From positions 1,116,001-1,180,000 of the forward strand of contig NC_018208.1 in assembly GCF_000219625.1 (NCBI RefSeq): a stretch of 64,000 bases of DNA. The letters run 5' to 3'. The position numbers and the translations under genes were made by a program. The notes beneath the pieces are model-generated. The model was given only the letters and a program-made list of their open reading frames with translations. It did no database searches and was not told where the DNA came from. This DNA comes from Zymoseptoria tritici IPO323. Lineage: Eukaryota > Ascomycota > Dothideomycetes > Mycosphaerellales > Mycosphaerellaceae. This document shows, one piece after another, positions 31,345 to 43,665 of the stretch (its first letter is position 1; each line of letters begins with the position of its first letter).

Positions 31345-31796
31345 AAGCCCTTCTCGTCTATATTATAGGTATTCTATGCCTTAATATTATACTACTCTTT
31401 CTTCTCTATAAGGAGCTAGTAATAGGCCTTAAAAAACCTCGGTGCCTCTACCTATTTATAGTTCTTATCGAGGGGATTAAGGTATCTCGAATTAATAGCC
31501 TTACCGTACCTTTTAACAAATCGTAGTACCTAGTAACGGCTTAGTAGGACCTTTACGATGTCGTAAACGAACGTACGAACTATAGTAGGTATCGGTAGAA
31601 TGCCTCTACGTATAAGTATTATAATATAAGCTACGAGGGTACGTTCTTATTAGTATAAGAGAATCGACCTTTCTTCGTTACGCTAGGCTTAAGATTCTAT
31701 TAGTTTGTTATATCTACGCTATAACGTCGTCCTATAGATATTATACTTCCTACTAATTTTAATAATATTCTTTCTATTATTCTCTTCTAGCTTAAG
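31345..31796 (-). pseudogene. Pogo/Fot1 transposase, N-terminal part (RIPed)
   Basis: Minus-strand translation shows the helix-turn-helix start (NIIKISRKYNIYRTTL(Q)RRYN), then LVAYIIILIRRGILPIPTIV, VLRFVKRYGKAINSRYLNPLD and ending NTYNIDEKGFL, exactly where the family reads NMDEKGF before the catalytic core. The next codons continue at 11464 across the gypsy insertion. Stops are TAA and TAG. Confidence 0.8.
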
Positions 31797-31950
31797 CAAC
31801 GCCCGAGGGCTGGTGAAGGAATTTACTGCCGCCCCCGCCTTGGCGTTGGTCGGCTTCGTTACTACTACCTTAATTTAGTGAAGAAATGAAATTATCTTAA
31901 CAACTACTTAGGGGATCGTAATAAAATTGAATAAGGCTATAGTTTGTATA

Positions 31951-32712
31951 TTGTTTGTTTGTTTGTTTGTTTATTCCATTTACGTCCTTTTGGAGTCTAT
32001 AACTATGTAGGACGGCCTTGCAAGCAAGGCAGTAGATCTATTTACAATCAAATTCTTTCGGTATTCTTTAACCTTAGGGGAAACCCCGTGCCTAAGGCAG
32101 GACCTGCAAGCAGAATCTGCCGAAGGACTTTAAAACAGCGCAAGACAAAAGGAAATCAAACGAGTGTCGTTGTCTGCAGCCGGGGCTGCAGAATTTTCGC
32201 GCCAAGCTTTTGCAGAATTTTCAGCGGATCCTTCCGCTTCGCATACACACACACGCTGCAAATTCGAATGCAAAATTCGAATGCAAAGCAGAGCAGCTGT
32301 CCAACTCGCTGTCTTCTCTTGTCCTTAATATGCCTTTGTAGTATCGTAGTAGCAGTTCTATCTACGACAACGCAGGTTAATCGCAGAGTTGTAGATTCCA
32401 CCGACTGTTCCAGCTCTTTGAAGTGCTTCGGTTCGGATTTCGAGGAGGTGCGCGTATAGGACAGAGTGGACTGCCTCTTCTTCTTCTTCTTCTTCTTCTT
32501 CTTGTTCGTAGCGTAGAGAGCTATTCGTTCGAATCGTGCTGTTGTTCTGTAGCTTGTGTTTCGAGGCGGATTTCGAGAAGGATTTCGGGCGGATTTCGAG
32601 AGGTTTTCGAGGAGGTTTCTTCGAGGAGGTTTCTTCCAGACTGTCTTGGTTTCCCTTCCAAGGAAGGTACTTACGACGGCCACCGCGTGAAGGTGCAGTC
32701 TGTTCGGCCGTC
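31951..32712. other. Un-RIPed island between direct copies of CTATAGTTTGTATA
   Basis: The 14-mer CTATAGTTTGTATA occurs at about 31936 and 32713 in the same orientation. The DNA between has normal CpA/TpG content and contains a GTTT microsatellite (31951-31971) and a CTT run (32476-32503). Long open frames here are low-complexity and not convincing. It may be a small non-autonomous insertion or the subterminal part of the Tc1-like element. Confidence 0.35.
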
Positions 32713-32765
32713 TATAGTTTGTATAGTGATCTAGCTGTATGCAAGTTTCTAAGGTGTTGTTGCCT

Positions 32766-34080
32766 TAATAGCTCGTATGCAAGCCGTTATTAAAGAAGCA
32801 GTTATAGATCCTTTAAGGCATCGTTAACACGAGCTTATTAATCTTATCTTGTGTTATATTAGCCTATTCTTTAACGATATAGCTCTTTAGTTATTCCTTA
32901 GTCTGTAGTTCCCTACTTTCAACTCGTTGTTTAAGGATGCGCTATACGTTCTCGATAATTAAGAGGTCTAGTAACTGCGGTAAGTTAGTATACTACTTAA
33001 AGTTGTGCAGTAAGACCTTATATCGATATACGATATTATCTATTAACCGCGTGCTATATAAGCCGTCGTTGTCTTCCTTAAGAACGAATTTAACACCCTC
33101 TAATTATGCTTGTCTCTATGCTAGCTCGATATAGGCCTTAAAGATGTCCTCGAGGTATTGCTCTTATATTATGTTGCCGCCCTTCTTTATACGCTTAGCC
33201 GGTCTACCTTTGCAACACTCGTGCTTGCAGTTGCTCTTGTTCTTGCACGTATACTTACAAGCCGGTGTGGCATCGTCGTCGCCGAGCAGTCGTCGTTCTT
33301 CAGCTTCTATTTCGAGCACTAGTGCCGGTTAAGGGATATCGCTATATTACTCTGCCGAGTCCTTGTCCTACGCTAGATCTTTACTGCTCGTATTTACGTC
33401 GTAAAAGATAATGTTGCTCTTGTAGTTCTAGCCGACTATAGCCTAGTAGTAGAAGACTAAGGCTATGTTGCGCTTGTTAAATTAAATACAAGTCTCGCAT
33501 TCACGCTCCTCTTAGTTATAAATAACTATTGCAGTGCGTCTTGCCTCGACGCAGAAGTGCACCTCGTCTGTAAATCGCACGCCCTTCTAATAGTCTAGCT
33601 CGAGAAACAACTATATAGCACAGAACGCCTTCCTCTTGTCGATATTAGCCGTCTGGAGGTAGCTCTTTTAACAGGCCTTACACTTGTAATATCCAGCCTC
33701 GTTTATAGACTTCTGTAGCGTACGTGCGCAATACTGAAGGTTAAAACGATCCTTTAATACCTTCTAAGGCAATATGTAGTGTTCGTAGGACTTAGAAACG
33801 TACGCGATTATCTTCCTTAGCGTCTTAGTGCTAATGTCCTTCTTCCTTCTACGATTCGACTAGCTAGCCTTGTCTATGCGTCTATCTAATCCTCCTTTTG
33901 CAGCGTGTAGCCTCTATGTACGCTTAGGAATGCCTGTAAGTCCTCGTATCGCTAGCCTTAGGACACTATATTCGAAAAGGATTAACGCTTTAGACCGGTT
34001 CGGGGTAGTGTGTTCTTTGCGAATTCCTCTATCGCTCTTACGCGGCGTGTAGGGCACCTTTCCGGATGAACGAAGTCTTA
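32766..34080 (-). pseudogene. Tc1/mariner-like transposase with a Cys-rich insert (RIPed)
   Basis: The minus-strand frame has sporadic TAG/TAA stops. The N-terminus is basic (SNRRRKKDISTKTLRKIIAY). The first catalytic Asp is in GVRFTDEVHFCVEARRTAIV (about 33555-33580), the second in VLKEDNDGLYSTR (about 33050-33080) and the Glu in IIENV(W)RILKQRVESRE (about 32910-32960). Between the first and second Asp there is an extra segment of roughly 70 residues with CKYTCKNKSNCKHECC (about 33210-33262) followed by KGRPAKRIKKGG, unusual for Tc1 enzymes. The family assignment rests on these motifs only. Confidence 0.65.
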
Positions 34081-34322
34081 TTTTGAAGAGCACAACAAGG
34101 GCTTTAATTTAAGCTATTAAGTGTCTAATTTAGTGTTGTAGTTGCAAAGATATCACGTTGTAAAGTGGTGGTGTTTTGAACGCGTCCCAAACGCGGATCA
34201 TGCCGCAAGCCGGCAACGAATAAATTCACTAGCCCTCGGCCTTATCTATTAGAGCTATAGTTGTAGTGTAATAATTCGTAGAAGTTTAGCTATTTTTACG
34301 GATTTAGCGATTCTCGGAATTT

Positions 34323-34359
34323 CGATATTGCATTATATAATCCGTGCATCACGTGATCC
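34323..34359 (-). repeat. Right terminal inverted repeat of the Pogo element
   Basis: Read on the minus strand it begins GGATCACGTGATGCACGGAT and continues TATATAATGCAATAT. Differences from the left copy are transitions, as RIP would cause. Confidence 0.8.
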
Positions 34360-34463
34360 ACTCTTCTAGCGTGTACCACACACGCGTGTCCCACGCGATC
34401 TCATGCTCGGCTTCCATCTCTCTCGCTTCAGAACCACCTTTTAGATTATCATGATTGCCCACA

Positions 34464-37004
34464 TTATTCCAACGCCTCCGTGACCGTCTTCTCGATATCG
34501 GCTATCGTCTCAGCCGGTGTGGTCGGAGCTGACATCAGATACAGCACATTGCCGAGCACTCTCGAATGGATGACTGCCTCATCGTTGCCATTCCCTGCCA
34601 GCAATCGATCCCGCAATCCAGTCGCCGCTGTCGAGGCATATCCCGAGCCAGCTGGATCTTTCACGGTGATCGCAAGCACGGATCCGATTGCAAAGACATT
34701 GTCGACTTGCTCCTTGTGCGAAATGGCCGAGACGAAAGATAACGACCACATGCTCCATGCGTGCTGGTTGTTCGGGCTGTTAGTAGATGTTGTTGGACTC
34801 CAGTCCTTCTTATAGTCCGTCCAAGATCCACCTCGGTCCAGTGTCATGAGTGTTCTCAAGCTTTCGTTCGCAACTGAGCAGCCCATCGGATGCGCTGTGT
34901 AGCTATGACCATGCAAAAGCGCGTCTGTCTTGTCCTCGCTCAAGAAGGCCTCGAATATGGACTCACTAGCGGTTGTCGTGCAGAGCGGGAGAAGGCCACC
35001 GGTGAGCAGTTTGGCGTTGACAACGATGTCTGGCTCAACGCCCAGGAAGCTGCCCGAGCTAAATCGTCCCAGGCGATACAGGCCCGTGAAGACCTCGTCG
35101 AATATCACTGGCAGGCCCTGCCAGTCGAGAGGTGAACCTGAAGAGCCTCCATGGGATCCTGCTTTTGGTCCGTCCTGTCTTGCGAACTGGAGCTCTCGTG
35201 CTACTTCGACCAGGCACTTCTGATACAGCGGATCGGCGAACATCATACCGCCAGCTCCGAGCAGTATGGGCTCGATTATCAGAGCTCCTAGATTAAGTCT
35301 TTCCTTCTTCACAGTCTCACTGATCGTGTCGAGGATGTACTTCTTGTATTGCTTGCAGTCGGCCTCCCGATTGCTGAAATCAAACACATCGTTCAGCGAG
35401 TCGAATTGACGGGTCTCTCGGCTCGAGTCGAATGGCTCGACGATCCACTGGCCTTTGCGCATCTTCACAGTCGGGAAGTCCAGCCAAAGTCCACGGCCTC
35501 GGTACCACTCCACCTTCTCGTTGAAGATGCTCGGCTCCGAGCAGTCCATAGTGCCGATGGTGTCACCATGATAACTGTTCTTGAGTCCGAGAATGGAGAG
35601 TTCAGTCTTCCGTGGCTCGCGCGGCTTGTGTCGGACCATCATTGCTCGCAGCGCCATCTTGACAGCCACTTCCATCCCAGTGCTGCCGTTGTCGGAGTAG
35701 AAGACCTTGCTCAACCTTGGGTTGCTAGACTCCTTCACGACTGTCTTCGCTAGTTCCAGTGCGGGCTGGTGAACCGCACCGCCGAACATTACATGACCGT
35801 ACCTCCCAGCGGCATTGGCGGCCGTAAGTGCGAGCTTCGGGTTTCCGTGTCCGAGGCCTTGCGTCCACCACGATGCCGATCCATCGAAGGCAGGCTTCAA
35901 CAATGATTGCTCCTGTTCTGCGGAGTCGAGCTTGGCCTGATCAGACTTGATTGTATAACTCTGGAAGTGGTCGCCGTAGGCAGAGTCCCAGGCTGTGATC
36001 GTATACTTGGACCTCTCGGTGTGCTGGAGGAAAGGGTGCCAGATCACTTTGTCTGCCTGTTCAGGCATTGACCGCAGATATGCGATGCGTTTATCGTGCG
36101 CTTCGATGAAGTCTCTCGTGAAGTCTGCTACGCCAGCGTCCCCGCTTGACTTGTCGTAGTAATACTGCATCGCTTTGAGGTCCTCCTCGGCGTCAGCGTG
36201 TCGCTCTGGTGGCGGCGGTATTGAGAACGAGGCAACGCCACGCTCCTTGAAGTAGTCTTTGAGGTACACATGATTCTCGTACCGGTCTCCCGAGAAAAGA
36301 GCCACGGATGTCACGTCGTATCCTCGGATGTGTAACGATTCCCAGGCGGAGATCGTGGTTCCGATGCCTCCGAGATTGTGGTCTCCGATGAGAATGGTCG
36401 GCAGTCTGAGCGGTCGATATAGGTCTGCTTGCGAGCTTCCTGAGGGTGCCGGAGACAATACGCCCCCAGCAGTCTCTACTATTGCGATTCGGTCCTTGCC
36501 ATCCGCATATCCATTGAGTTCGCCGTAGACAGCTTCGAGGACTGCTGCATCGCTGATGGGTTTGCCGGCCGACCGGACGGCCAAGTGAGGGCTCACTGGA
36601 TCGTCAAATTGGAAGAGACATCTCGAGCTGACGTTTGAGCCAAGTCTTGCAATGTGACTGTCGTTGGATTAGTCTTGAGGTTCTTGTTGAAGAGACATTG
36701 TGCTTAGGGTTAGGGTTTGGGTAGCAGCAATCGTGGTCACAAATATTGTCATTGCCTCGCCCACGGTGGGTTTCTAGAGTCAAGACTCTTCCGTGTGATC
36801 ACAGGTGTAATGGATAACTCACTGATCATCTGCTTCGTCCAATGGCCCGGTGGAGACAGGTTTGAGATAGTTGACGTTTTGGAGCCGCTTCTTGAAGGCA
36901 CGAATCAACACCGACGAGAATATCGTTTTGCCGACACCTGTGTTTGCGCCGTACACCTGCAAGACTCGCAACTTCGGCCACAAAACAGACCCGACATGCC
37001 GCAT
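34464..37004 (-). CDS. Bifunctional dethiobiotin synthetase / DAPA aminotransferase
   Basis: Exons 37004-36823 and 36657-34464 give 791 aa; the single intron (36822-36658, 165 nt) is long for this locus. The N-terminal dethiobiotin synthetase half has the P-loop VYGANTGVGKT, LKPVSTGP and VETAGGVLSPAPSG. The C-terminal half is a class III PLP aminotransferase: FDGSASWWTQGLGHGNP, SDNGSTGMEVAVKMALR, SYHGDTIGTMD, PVIFDEVFTGLYRLG and the PLP lysine in VVNAKLLTGG. It converts KAPA to DAPA and then DAPA to dethiobiotin, two successive steps of biotin synthesis. The fused arrangement corresponds to fungal BioDA (A. nidulans biA). It is divergent from the KAPA synthase gene. Confidence 0.95.
36707..36721 (+). 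repeat. Short telomere-like repeat within the BioDA intron
   Basis: TTAGGGTTAGGG, two copies of the TTAGGG unit, inside the intron of the biotin gene. Confidence 0.6.
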
Positions 37005-37162
37005 GCTGACACCACGACGCCTCGCAAGAACGCAACAACGGCAGGAAAGTAAAGAAGACCTGGATGATATGTTGAAGAGGACCTCACCGTCAAGCTCAAG
37101 CCCGGAAGAAGCCCAGCTCGGTCTGAGCCGGTCTAGACAGAGCTTAATAAACCTCCCCCATC

Positions 37163-38587
37163 GTGCGAGATATCTCAATGCCTAGCAACATCGAGCTGCA
37201 AAGTAAGGAATCAGAGTCTCCGTTCGTCAGGTCGAAGAACGCGCTCTCGGACCACGAAGGCCAGAAAGCGAGCAGTCGTCGACTCAGCGGCCGCTCGAGG
37301 ATGTCAAAGCCCAATACCTCCCATCTCGACAATGCCCTCTCAACAGCCCTGGCCAAGCGAAAGCAGCAATCCACAATCCGACAATTGACCACAAACCCAG
37401 CGACCTCCATTGACTTCTCCTCCAACGACTTCCTCTCCCTCGCAACATCGCAAGAATTACGAGCTGCGTTCTTGAAAGAACTTCAATCCGACCCAGCTCT
37501 CGCCAACCATCTCGGCAGTGGCGGTTCACGACTCCTAGACGGAAACTCAACGTACGCGGAACGACTGGAGAACGACATTGCGGAATTCCATGGTGCAGAA
37601 GCTGGACTACTGTGCAATTCAGGCTACGATGCGAATGCTGGACTGTTCTCATGTTTGCCCCAGCCGGGAGATGTGGTGGTTTACGATGAATTCATTCACG
37701 CGAGTGTTCACGATGGGATGAGAATGTCACGAGCGAGAAAGTTGGTGCATTTCACGCACAACGAGCCGGCAGCATTGAGGAGAGTACTGGAGGACTGTGT
37801 CGCCGAGGATGAGGCGCTGCGGGAAGGTCGAAGGAATGTCTTCATCTCGGTCGAAGCGGTGTACAGCATGGATGGGGACGTGGCGCCGCTCAGAGACTTC
37901 GTGGCGGTGGTCAAGGCAGTACTGCCGAAGGGCAACGGGCACTTGATCGTCGACGAGGCTCATTCAAACGGCATTTTCGGTCCGCGAGGGAGAGGGCTGG
38001 TGAGCGGGTTGGGTCTTGAGAAAGAAGTGACTGTACGACTGCACACGTTCGGCAAAGCGCTGGCATGTAATGGGGGCATCCTTCTCTGCAGTCCGCTCAT
38101 CCGGCAATACCTCATCAACTACGCGAGGCCAATGATCTACACGACCTTCATGTCATATCCAGCATTGGCGGCGATAAGAGCATCGTATTCGTTCCTGATG
38201 GAAGGGAAGACCGTGGCATTGGCGAGAAATCTCCAGATGCTGATTCGAGCGCTGCACGAGAGATTGCTTGAGATGCAAGAGTCTCTGAATCTGGCGACAA
38301 ACATGCAGCATCTCCTGCAATGTCCACAGCAATGTCCAGACACACCGATATTCTCGATCTTGTCATTCGAGCCGAAGATCCTCGCCGCGCACTGCCAGAG
38401 GAGTGGATTTGTGGTCCGTGGAATCCTGCCACCAACGGTACCAGAGGGCACAGAGCGAATCCGAGTATGCCTGCATGCCGGCAACAGTGTCGAGCAGATC
38501 GATGCGCTGGTTGCGACCATCCGGAAGTGGGTTGCGAAGCGGGTTCATGAGCTCGAATCCGGCAAAGACGTGACGGCTAGGCTGTAG
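37163..38587 (+). CDS. 8-amino-7-oxononanoate (KAPA) synthase, peroxisomal-type
   Basis: Intronless 474-aa member of the alpha-oxoamine synthase family (start 37163; a second ATG at 37178 is equally possible). Core motifs: FSSNDFLSLA, LGSGGSRLLDGNS, LCNSGYDANAG, VYDEFIHASVHDG, LIVDEAHSNGIFG and the PLP lysine in HTFGKALACNGG. It condenses a pimeloyl thioester with alanine to KAPA, the substrate of the adjacent divergent gene. The C-terminus ...DVTARL fits a PTS1 peroxisomal signal (A-R-L); peroxisomal BioF with PTS1 is known from Aspergillus. The two start codons are only 158 bp apart, implying a shared promoter. Confidence 0.92.
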   Translation: MRDISMPSNIELQSKESESPFVRSKNALSDHEGQKASSRRLSGRSRMSKPNTSHLDNALSTALAKRKQQSTIRQLTTNPATSIDFSSNDFLSLATSQELRAAFLKELQSDPALANHLGSGGSRLLDGNSTYAERLENDIAEFHGAEAGLLCNSGYDANAGLFSCLPQPGDVVVYDEFIHASVHDGMRMSRARKLVHFTHNEPAALRRVLEDCVAEDEALREGRRNVFISVEAVYSMDGDVAPLRDFVAVVKAVLPKGNGHLIVDEAHSNGIFGPRGRGLVSGLGLEKEVTVRLHTFGKALACNGGILLCSPLIRQYLINYARPMIYTTFMSYPALAAIRASYSFLMEGKTVALARNLQMLIRALHERLLEMQESLNLATNMQHLLQCPQQCPDTPIFSILSFEPKILAAHCQRSGFVVRGILPPTVPEGTERIRVCLHAGNSVEQIDALVATIRKWVAKRVHELESGKDVTARL

Positions 38588-38721
38588 ATTAGACATGAGA
38601 TATGAAGAACACCCTCGTAAGGCCCATTCCGTTCATGATTTCGGTATAGCATTCGTGTCTCTGTGCGAGGTCGGCTGTCCCGTATATACAATCAAAACGC
38701 CAGTCCCATCTTCCCATGTCC

Positions 38722-39192
38722 CTACAAGTGCATTGGTGGAGGCGCTGTGCCAATGTCAGTATACGTCTGTCCTCGCAATGCGCTCAGTCTCAACTCACGA
38801 TCCAAGTTTGGACAAGGCAAGTTGCGCTCGTACTTGCTGCCACCAGGAGCCGTAGGTGGTCTGTATGGGTCGGGGTGCTTCCACTTCTCCAGCAACTCTT
38901 CGGTCTGCTCCACGAGCATCTGTGTCCCCTCGTCAGCGCCTGCTGTGGCCACCACCTTCCGTGTTTGTCGACGCTTCGCACCTTTTGTTGTCTCGGTTGG
39001 TTCACGGTTCTGTTCGCTTCGAATAGGCTGCGGATGTACATGGCCTGTCCGCGCCAGACATATCGGTGGACGGCCCAGTCGAGGGAGAGCTTGAGGGCGC
39101 GGCGGTAGAGATGACTGTGCGCGATTGCGTTAGCTTGTGAGGGCGCATACCAGGACAAGCAATGCTCACAGGACATGCGTATTGGGCGCCAT
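38722..39192 (-). CDS. Complex I subunit B22 (NDUFB9-like, LYR protein)
   Basis: Four exons 39192-39170, 39114-38982, 38919-38799 and 38744-38722 encode 99 aa. The protein starts MAPNTHVLHLYRRALKLSLD with the LYR motif, then WRGQAMYIRSLFEANR, LEKWKHPDPYRPPTAPGGSK-YERNLPCPNLDPPPP. It is an accessory subunit of mitochondrial NADH:ubiquinone oxidoreductase that binds acyl carrier protein. Introns are 55, 62 and 54 nt; the last one (GTGAGT...GCACAG) is in frame and would be read through by an ORF finder. Splitting the first exon after 23 nt hides the gene in ORF scans. Confidence 0.9.
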
Positions 39193-39487
39193 GATGCCGT
39201 GTCGTGTCTGGCACCGAATGTGAAGTCGGTGGTGCGGCTGCTGGACTGACTGCCGCTGTGCTGTTGCGGAGGTGTCGATTCAGTTCACCGGGAAAGCCCG
39301 GAGCTACGAGCGCCCTGACGAAGTTCGTCCTTGTGAAGATCGCAAACAACCTGAGCTGAACAGTGAACACCTACCTGCCACAGCTTGAACACCAAGTGCG
39401 ACGAGCTCGCATCCCTCATCACCTCCTCTATCTCGACGCGCTTCCCTCCGAGAGCTTCTCAAGACCACTCACTGGCTCTCTCTCATC

Positions 39488-41067
39488 ATGTCCAGCGCTC
39501 AGTGCCTTCGCCGACTGGCGATCCGCCCTGTTCTTCGCGCTGCATCTTGCACTGCTCCACGAGCTTCCGCTGGCCTTCGCACCCTCTCCACTGGCATCTC
39601 CTACTCGAAAGCTCTTCCCGCGCTCTCAGAATCATCGTATGCGAACCTTCAGCGTATTGCATGGAGCTTCTAGCTAACAGTAAACAGAAAGTCTCTCCAA
39701 CCACTGCAAGCTCGCCATTTCAGTTTAACAAGTCGATACCATGGTACGTTCAGCATGGGAGAAGAGAGAGATATCATCAAGCTAACATTTCTCCAGAGGA
39801 GCAGATCGTTAAAGTCCCAACGATGGCCGAATCGATATCCGAGGGTACATTGAAGCAATTCTCAAAACAGGTCGGCGACTACGTTGAGCTGGACGAGGAG
39901 ATAGCCACCATCGAGACCGACAAGATCGACGTCGCTGTCAATGCACCTGCTGCTGGTACCATCAAGGAGTTTCTTGCGAATGAGGAGGACACTGTTACTG
40001 TGGGACAAGATTTGGTGAAGCTCGAGCTGGGCGGAGAGCCAGGACAAAAAGCGGAGAAGGCAGGTAGCGAGCCAAAGGATGCGGCATCATCAGACCAGAA
40101 GACCTCTTCTCAGACAGAGGGCGAGACAGAAAAGTCCAAATCGGAGCCCAAGGAGGAATCAAAGCCTGCGCCAAAGCAAGAATCAAAGCCTGAGCCCAAG
40201 CAGGAGTCAAAGCCAGCACCTCCCAAGCAGGAGCAGAAGCCAAAGAAGGAGGAGTCAAAACCCAAGGAGTCGGAATCAAAGTCCGAATCGCCCTACGGCA
40301 ACCGTGAGGAGCGCCGCATCAAGATGAACCGCATGCGCCTACGAATCGCCGAGCGCCTGAAGCAGTCGCAGAACACCGCCGCTTCGCTCACGACCTTCAA
40401 CGAGGTGGACATGTCCGCGCTTATGAACCTGCGAAAGAAGTACAAGGATGAAGTCCTCAAGAAGACGGGCGTCAAGTTCGGCTTCATGAGCGCTTTCTCA
40501 CGCGCGGCTGTCCTCGCCATGAAGGAGGTTCCCACCGTCAACGCCAGCATCGAGGGCCCAGGCGGTGGCGACACCATTGTCTACAAGGACTACGTCGACA
40601 TCAGCGTTGCGGTCGCCACGGAGAAGGGTCTCGTCACCCCCGTCGTGCGCAACGCCGAGAGCATGGACATGATCGGAATTGAGAAGTCCATCGCCGAGCT
40701 CGGCAAGAAGGTCAGTCGCATCGAACACGGCAAGTCCCAAACCCATTGCTAATTATATGATTGACAGGCCCGCGACAACAAACTTACCATCGAAGACATG
40801 GCCGGCGGCACCTTCACTATCTCCAACGGCGGCGTCTTCGGCTCCCTCATGGGCACGCCCATCATCAACCTGCCACAAACCGCCGTTCTGGGCCTCCACG
40901 CCATCAACCAGAAACCCGTCGCCATCGACGGCAAAGTCGAGATTCGTCCGATGATGTACCTCGCTTTGACGTACGATCACAGATTATTGGATGGACGGGA
41001 GGCGGTGACGTTTTTGGTGAAGATTAAGGAGTATATTGAGGATCCGAGTCGGATGTTGCTGTTCTAG
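39488..41067 (+). CDS. KGD2: Dihydrolipoamide succinyltransferase, E2 of 2-oxoglutarate dehydrogenase
   Basis: Exons 39488-39636, 39688-39743, 39797-40710 and 40768-41067 give 472 aa. Residues 1-68 are an Arg/Ser-rich mitochondrial presequence ending [10 protein letters not shown]. The lipoyl domain follows ([15 protein letters not shown]...) with the lipoyl lysine in [10 protein letters not shown]. Next is a long Lys/Pro/Glu linker ([20 protein letters not shown]) with no clear peripheral-subunit-binding domain, as in yeast Kgd2. The catalytic domain contains [33 protein letters not shown] and the active-site [13 protein letters not shown]. It transfers succinyl groups in the TCA cycle. Introns are 51, 53 and 57 nt. 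Confidence 0.95.
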
Positions 41068-42643
<1,576 letters not shown>

Positions 42644-43087
42644 TTTGATGGATTTGTGTGGTGGGGTTGGTTTTGAAGAAAGGTGAGTTTGGTGAAAGTG
42701 GTGATGTTGATGTCGTGGATGGATGGATGGCTGTGGCTGATGGATGAAGAAGAGAGAAAGGAAGCGACAAGAGCGATGTTGGGGAGACGGTGGAGTTAAA
42801 TAGTGCGGGCGCTGTCGCCGCCGCTCACAATCAAGAGGTGCGACTTGCGCGGGCTTTGCGGGTGACGCACGGACCAATCACACAACTTCGCACCCAGAAG
42901 TCGCGTTCTTGATCCCGCGGCGTCGCAGGCGGGGAATCAAACTACTTAAGCCCGCTCGTCCCTCCCAACTTCATCGCCGTTCCTCTTCCTTTCCCACACA
43001 CGACAACACCAGCCCATCCATCGACATTCATCACATACTCATCTCAATCTCATCCACCACTTCCAAACAACACCCAAATCTTCCAAA
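42644..43087. promoter_or_regulatory. Shared divergent H2A/H2B promoter region
   Basis: Gene-free 444 bp between the two histone start codons, with a CCAAT box at about 42872-42877. The arrangement allows co-regulation of the dimer partners. Confidence 0.6.

Positions 43088-43665
<578 letters not shown>

Larger units (their letters stand above)
31797..34250 (-). mobile_element. Tc1/mariner-like transposon inserted in the Pogo element (approximate ends)
   Basis: Inverted repeats frame it: GCCCGAGGGCTGGTGAAG at 31801 against GGCCGAGGGCTAGTGAATTT read from about 34241 on the minus strand. The Pogo sequence resumes on both sides. It encodes a RIPed DDE transposase. Exact ends and the TA duplication could not be fixed. 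Confidence 0.6.
9872..34359 (-). mobile_element. Fot1/Pogo-type DNA transposon, interrupted by three later elements
   Basis: The outermost element of the block. Imperfect terminal inverted repeats of about 37 bp lie at both ends, with ATGCACGGATTA in common. Its RIPed transposase reads on the minus strand in two pieces (31796-31345 and 11464 down to about 10085) that join exactly at the gypsy target site. Subtracting the gypsy insertion (about 19.9 kb) and the Tc1-like insertion (about 2.45 kb) leaves about 2.1-2.2 kb, the usual size of Fot1 elements. I could not see a clear TA target duplication outside the repeats. Confidence 0.8.

Noticed and set aside
32156..32683. 175-aa minus-strand frame with a poly-Lys run
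   Set aside because: The Lys run is a CTT microsatellite read in reverse; the frame lies inside transposon-related DNA.
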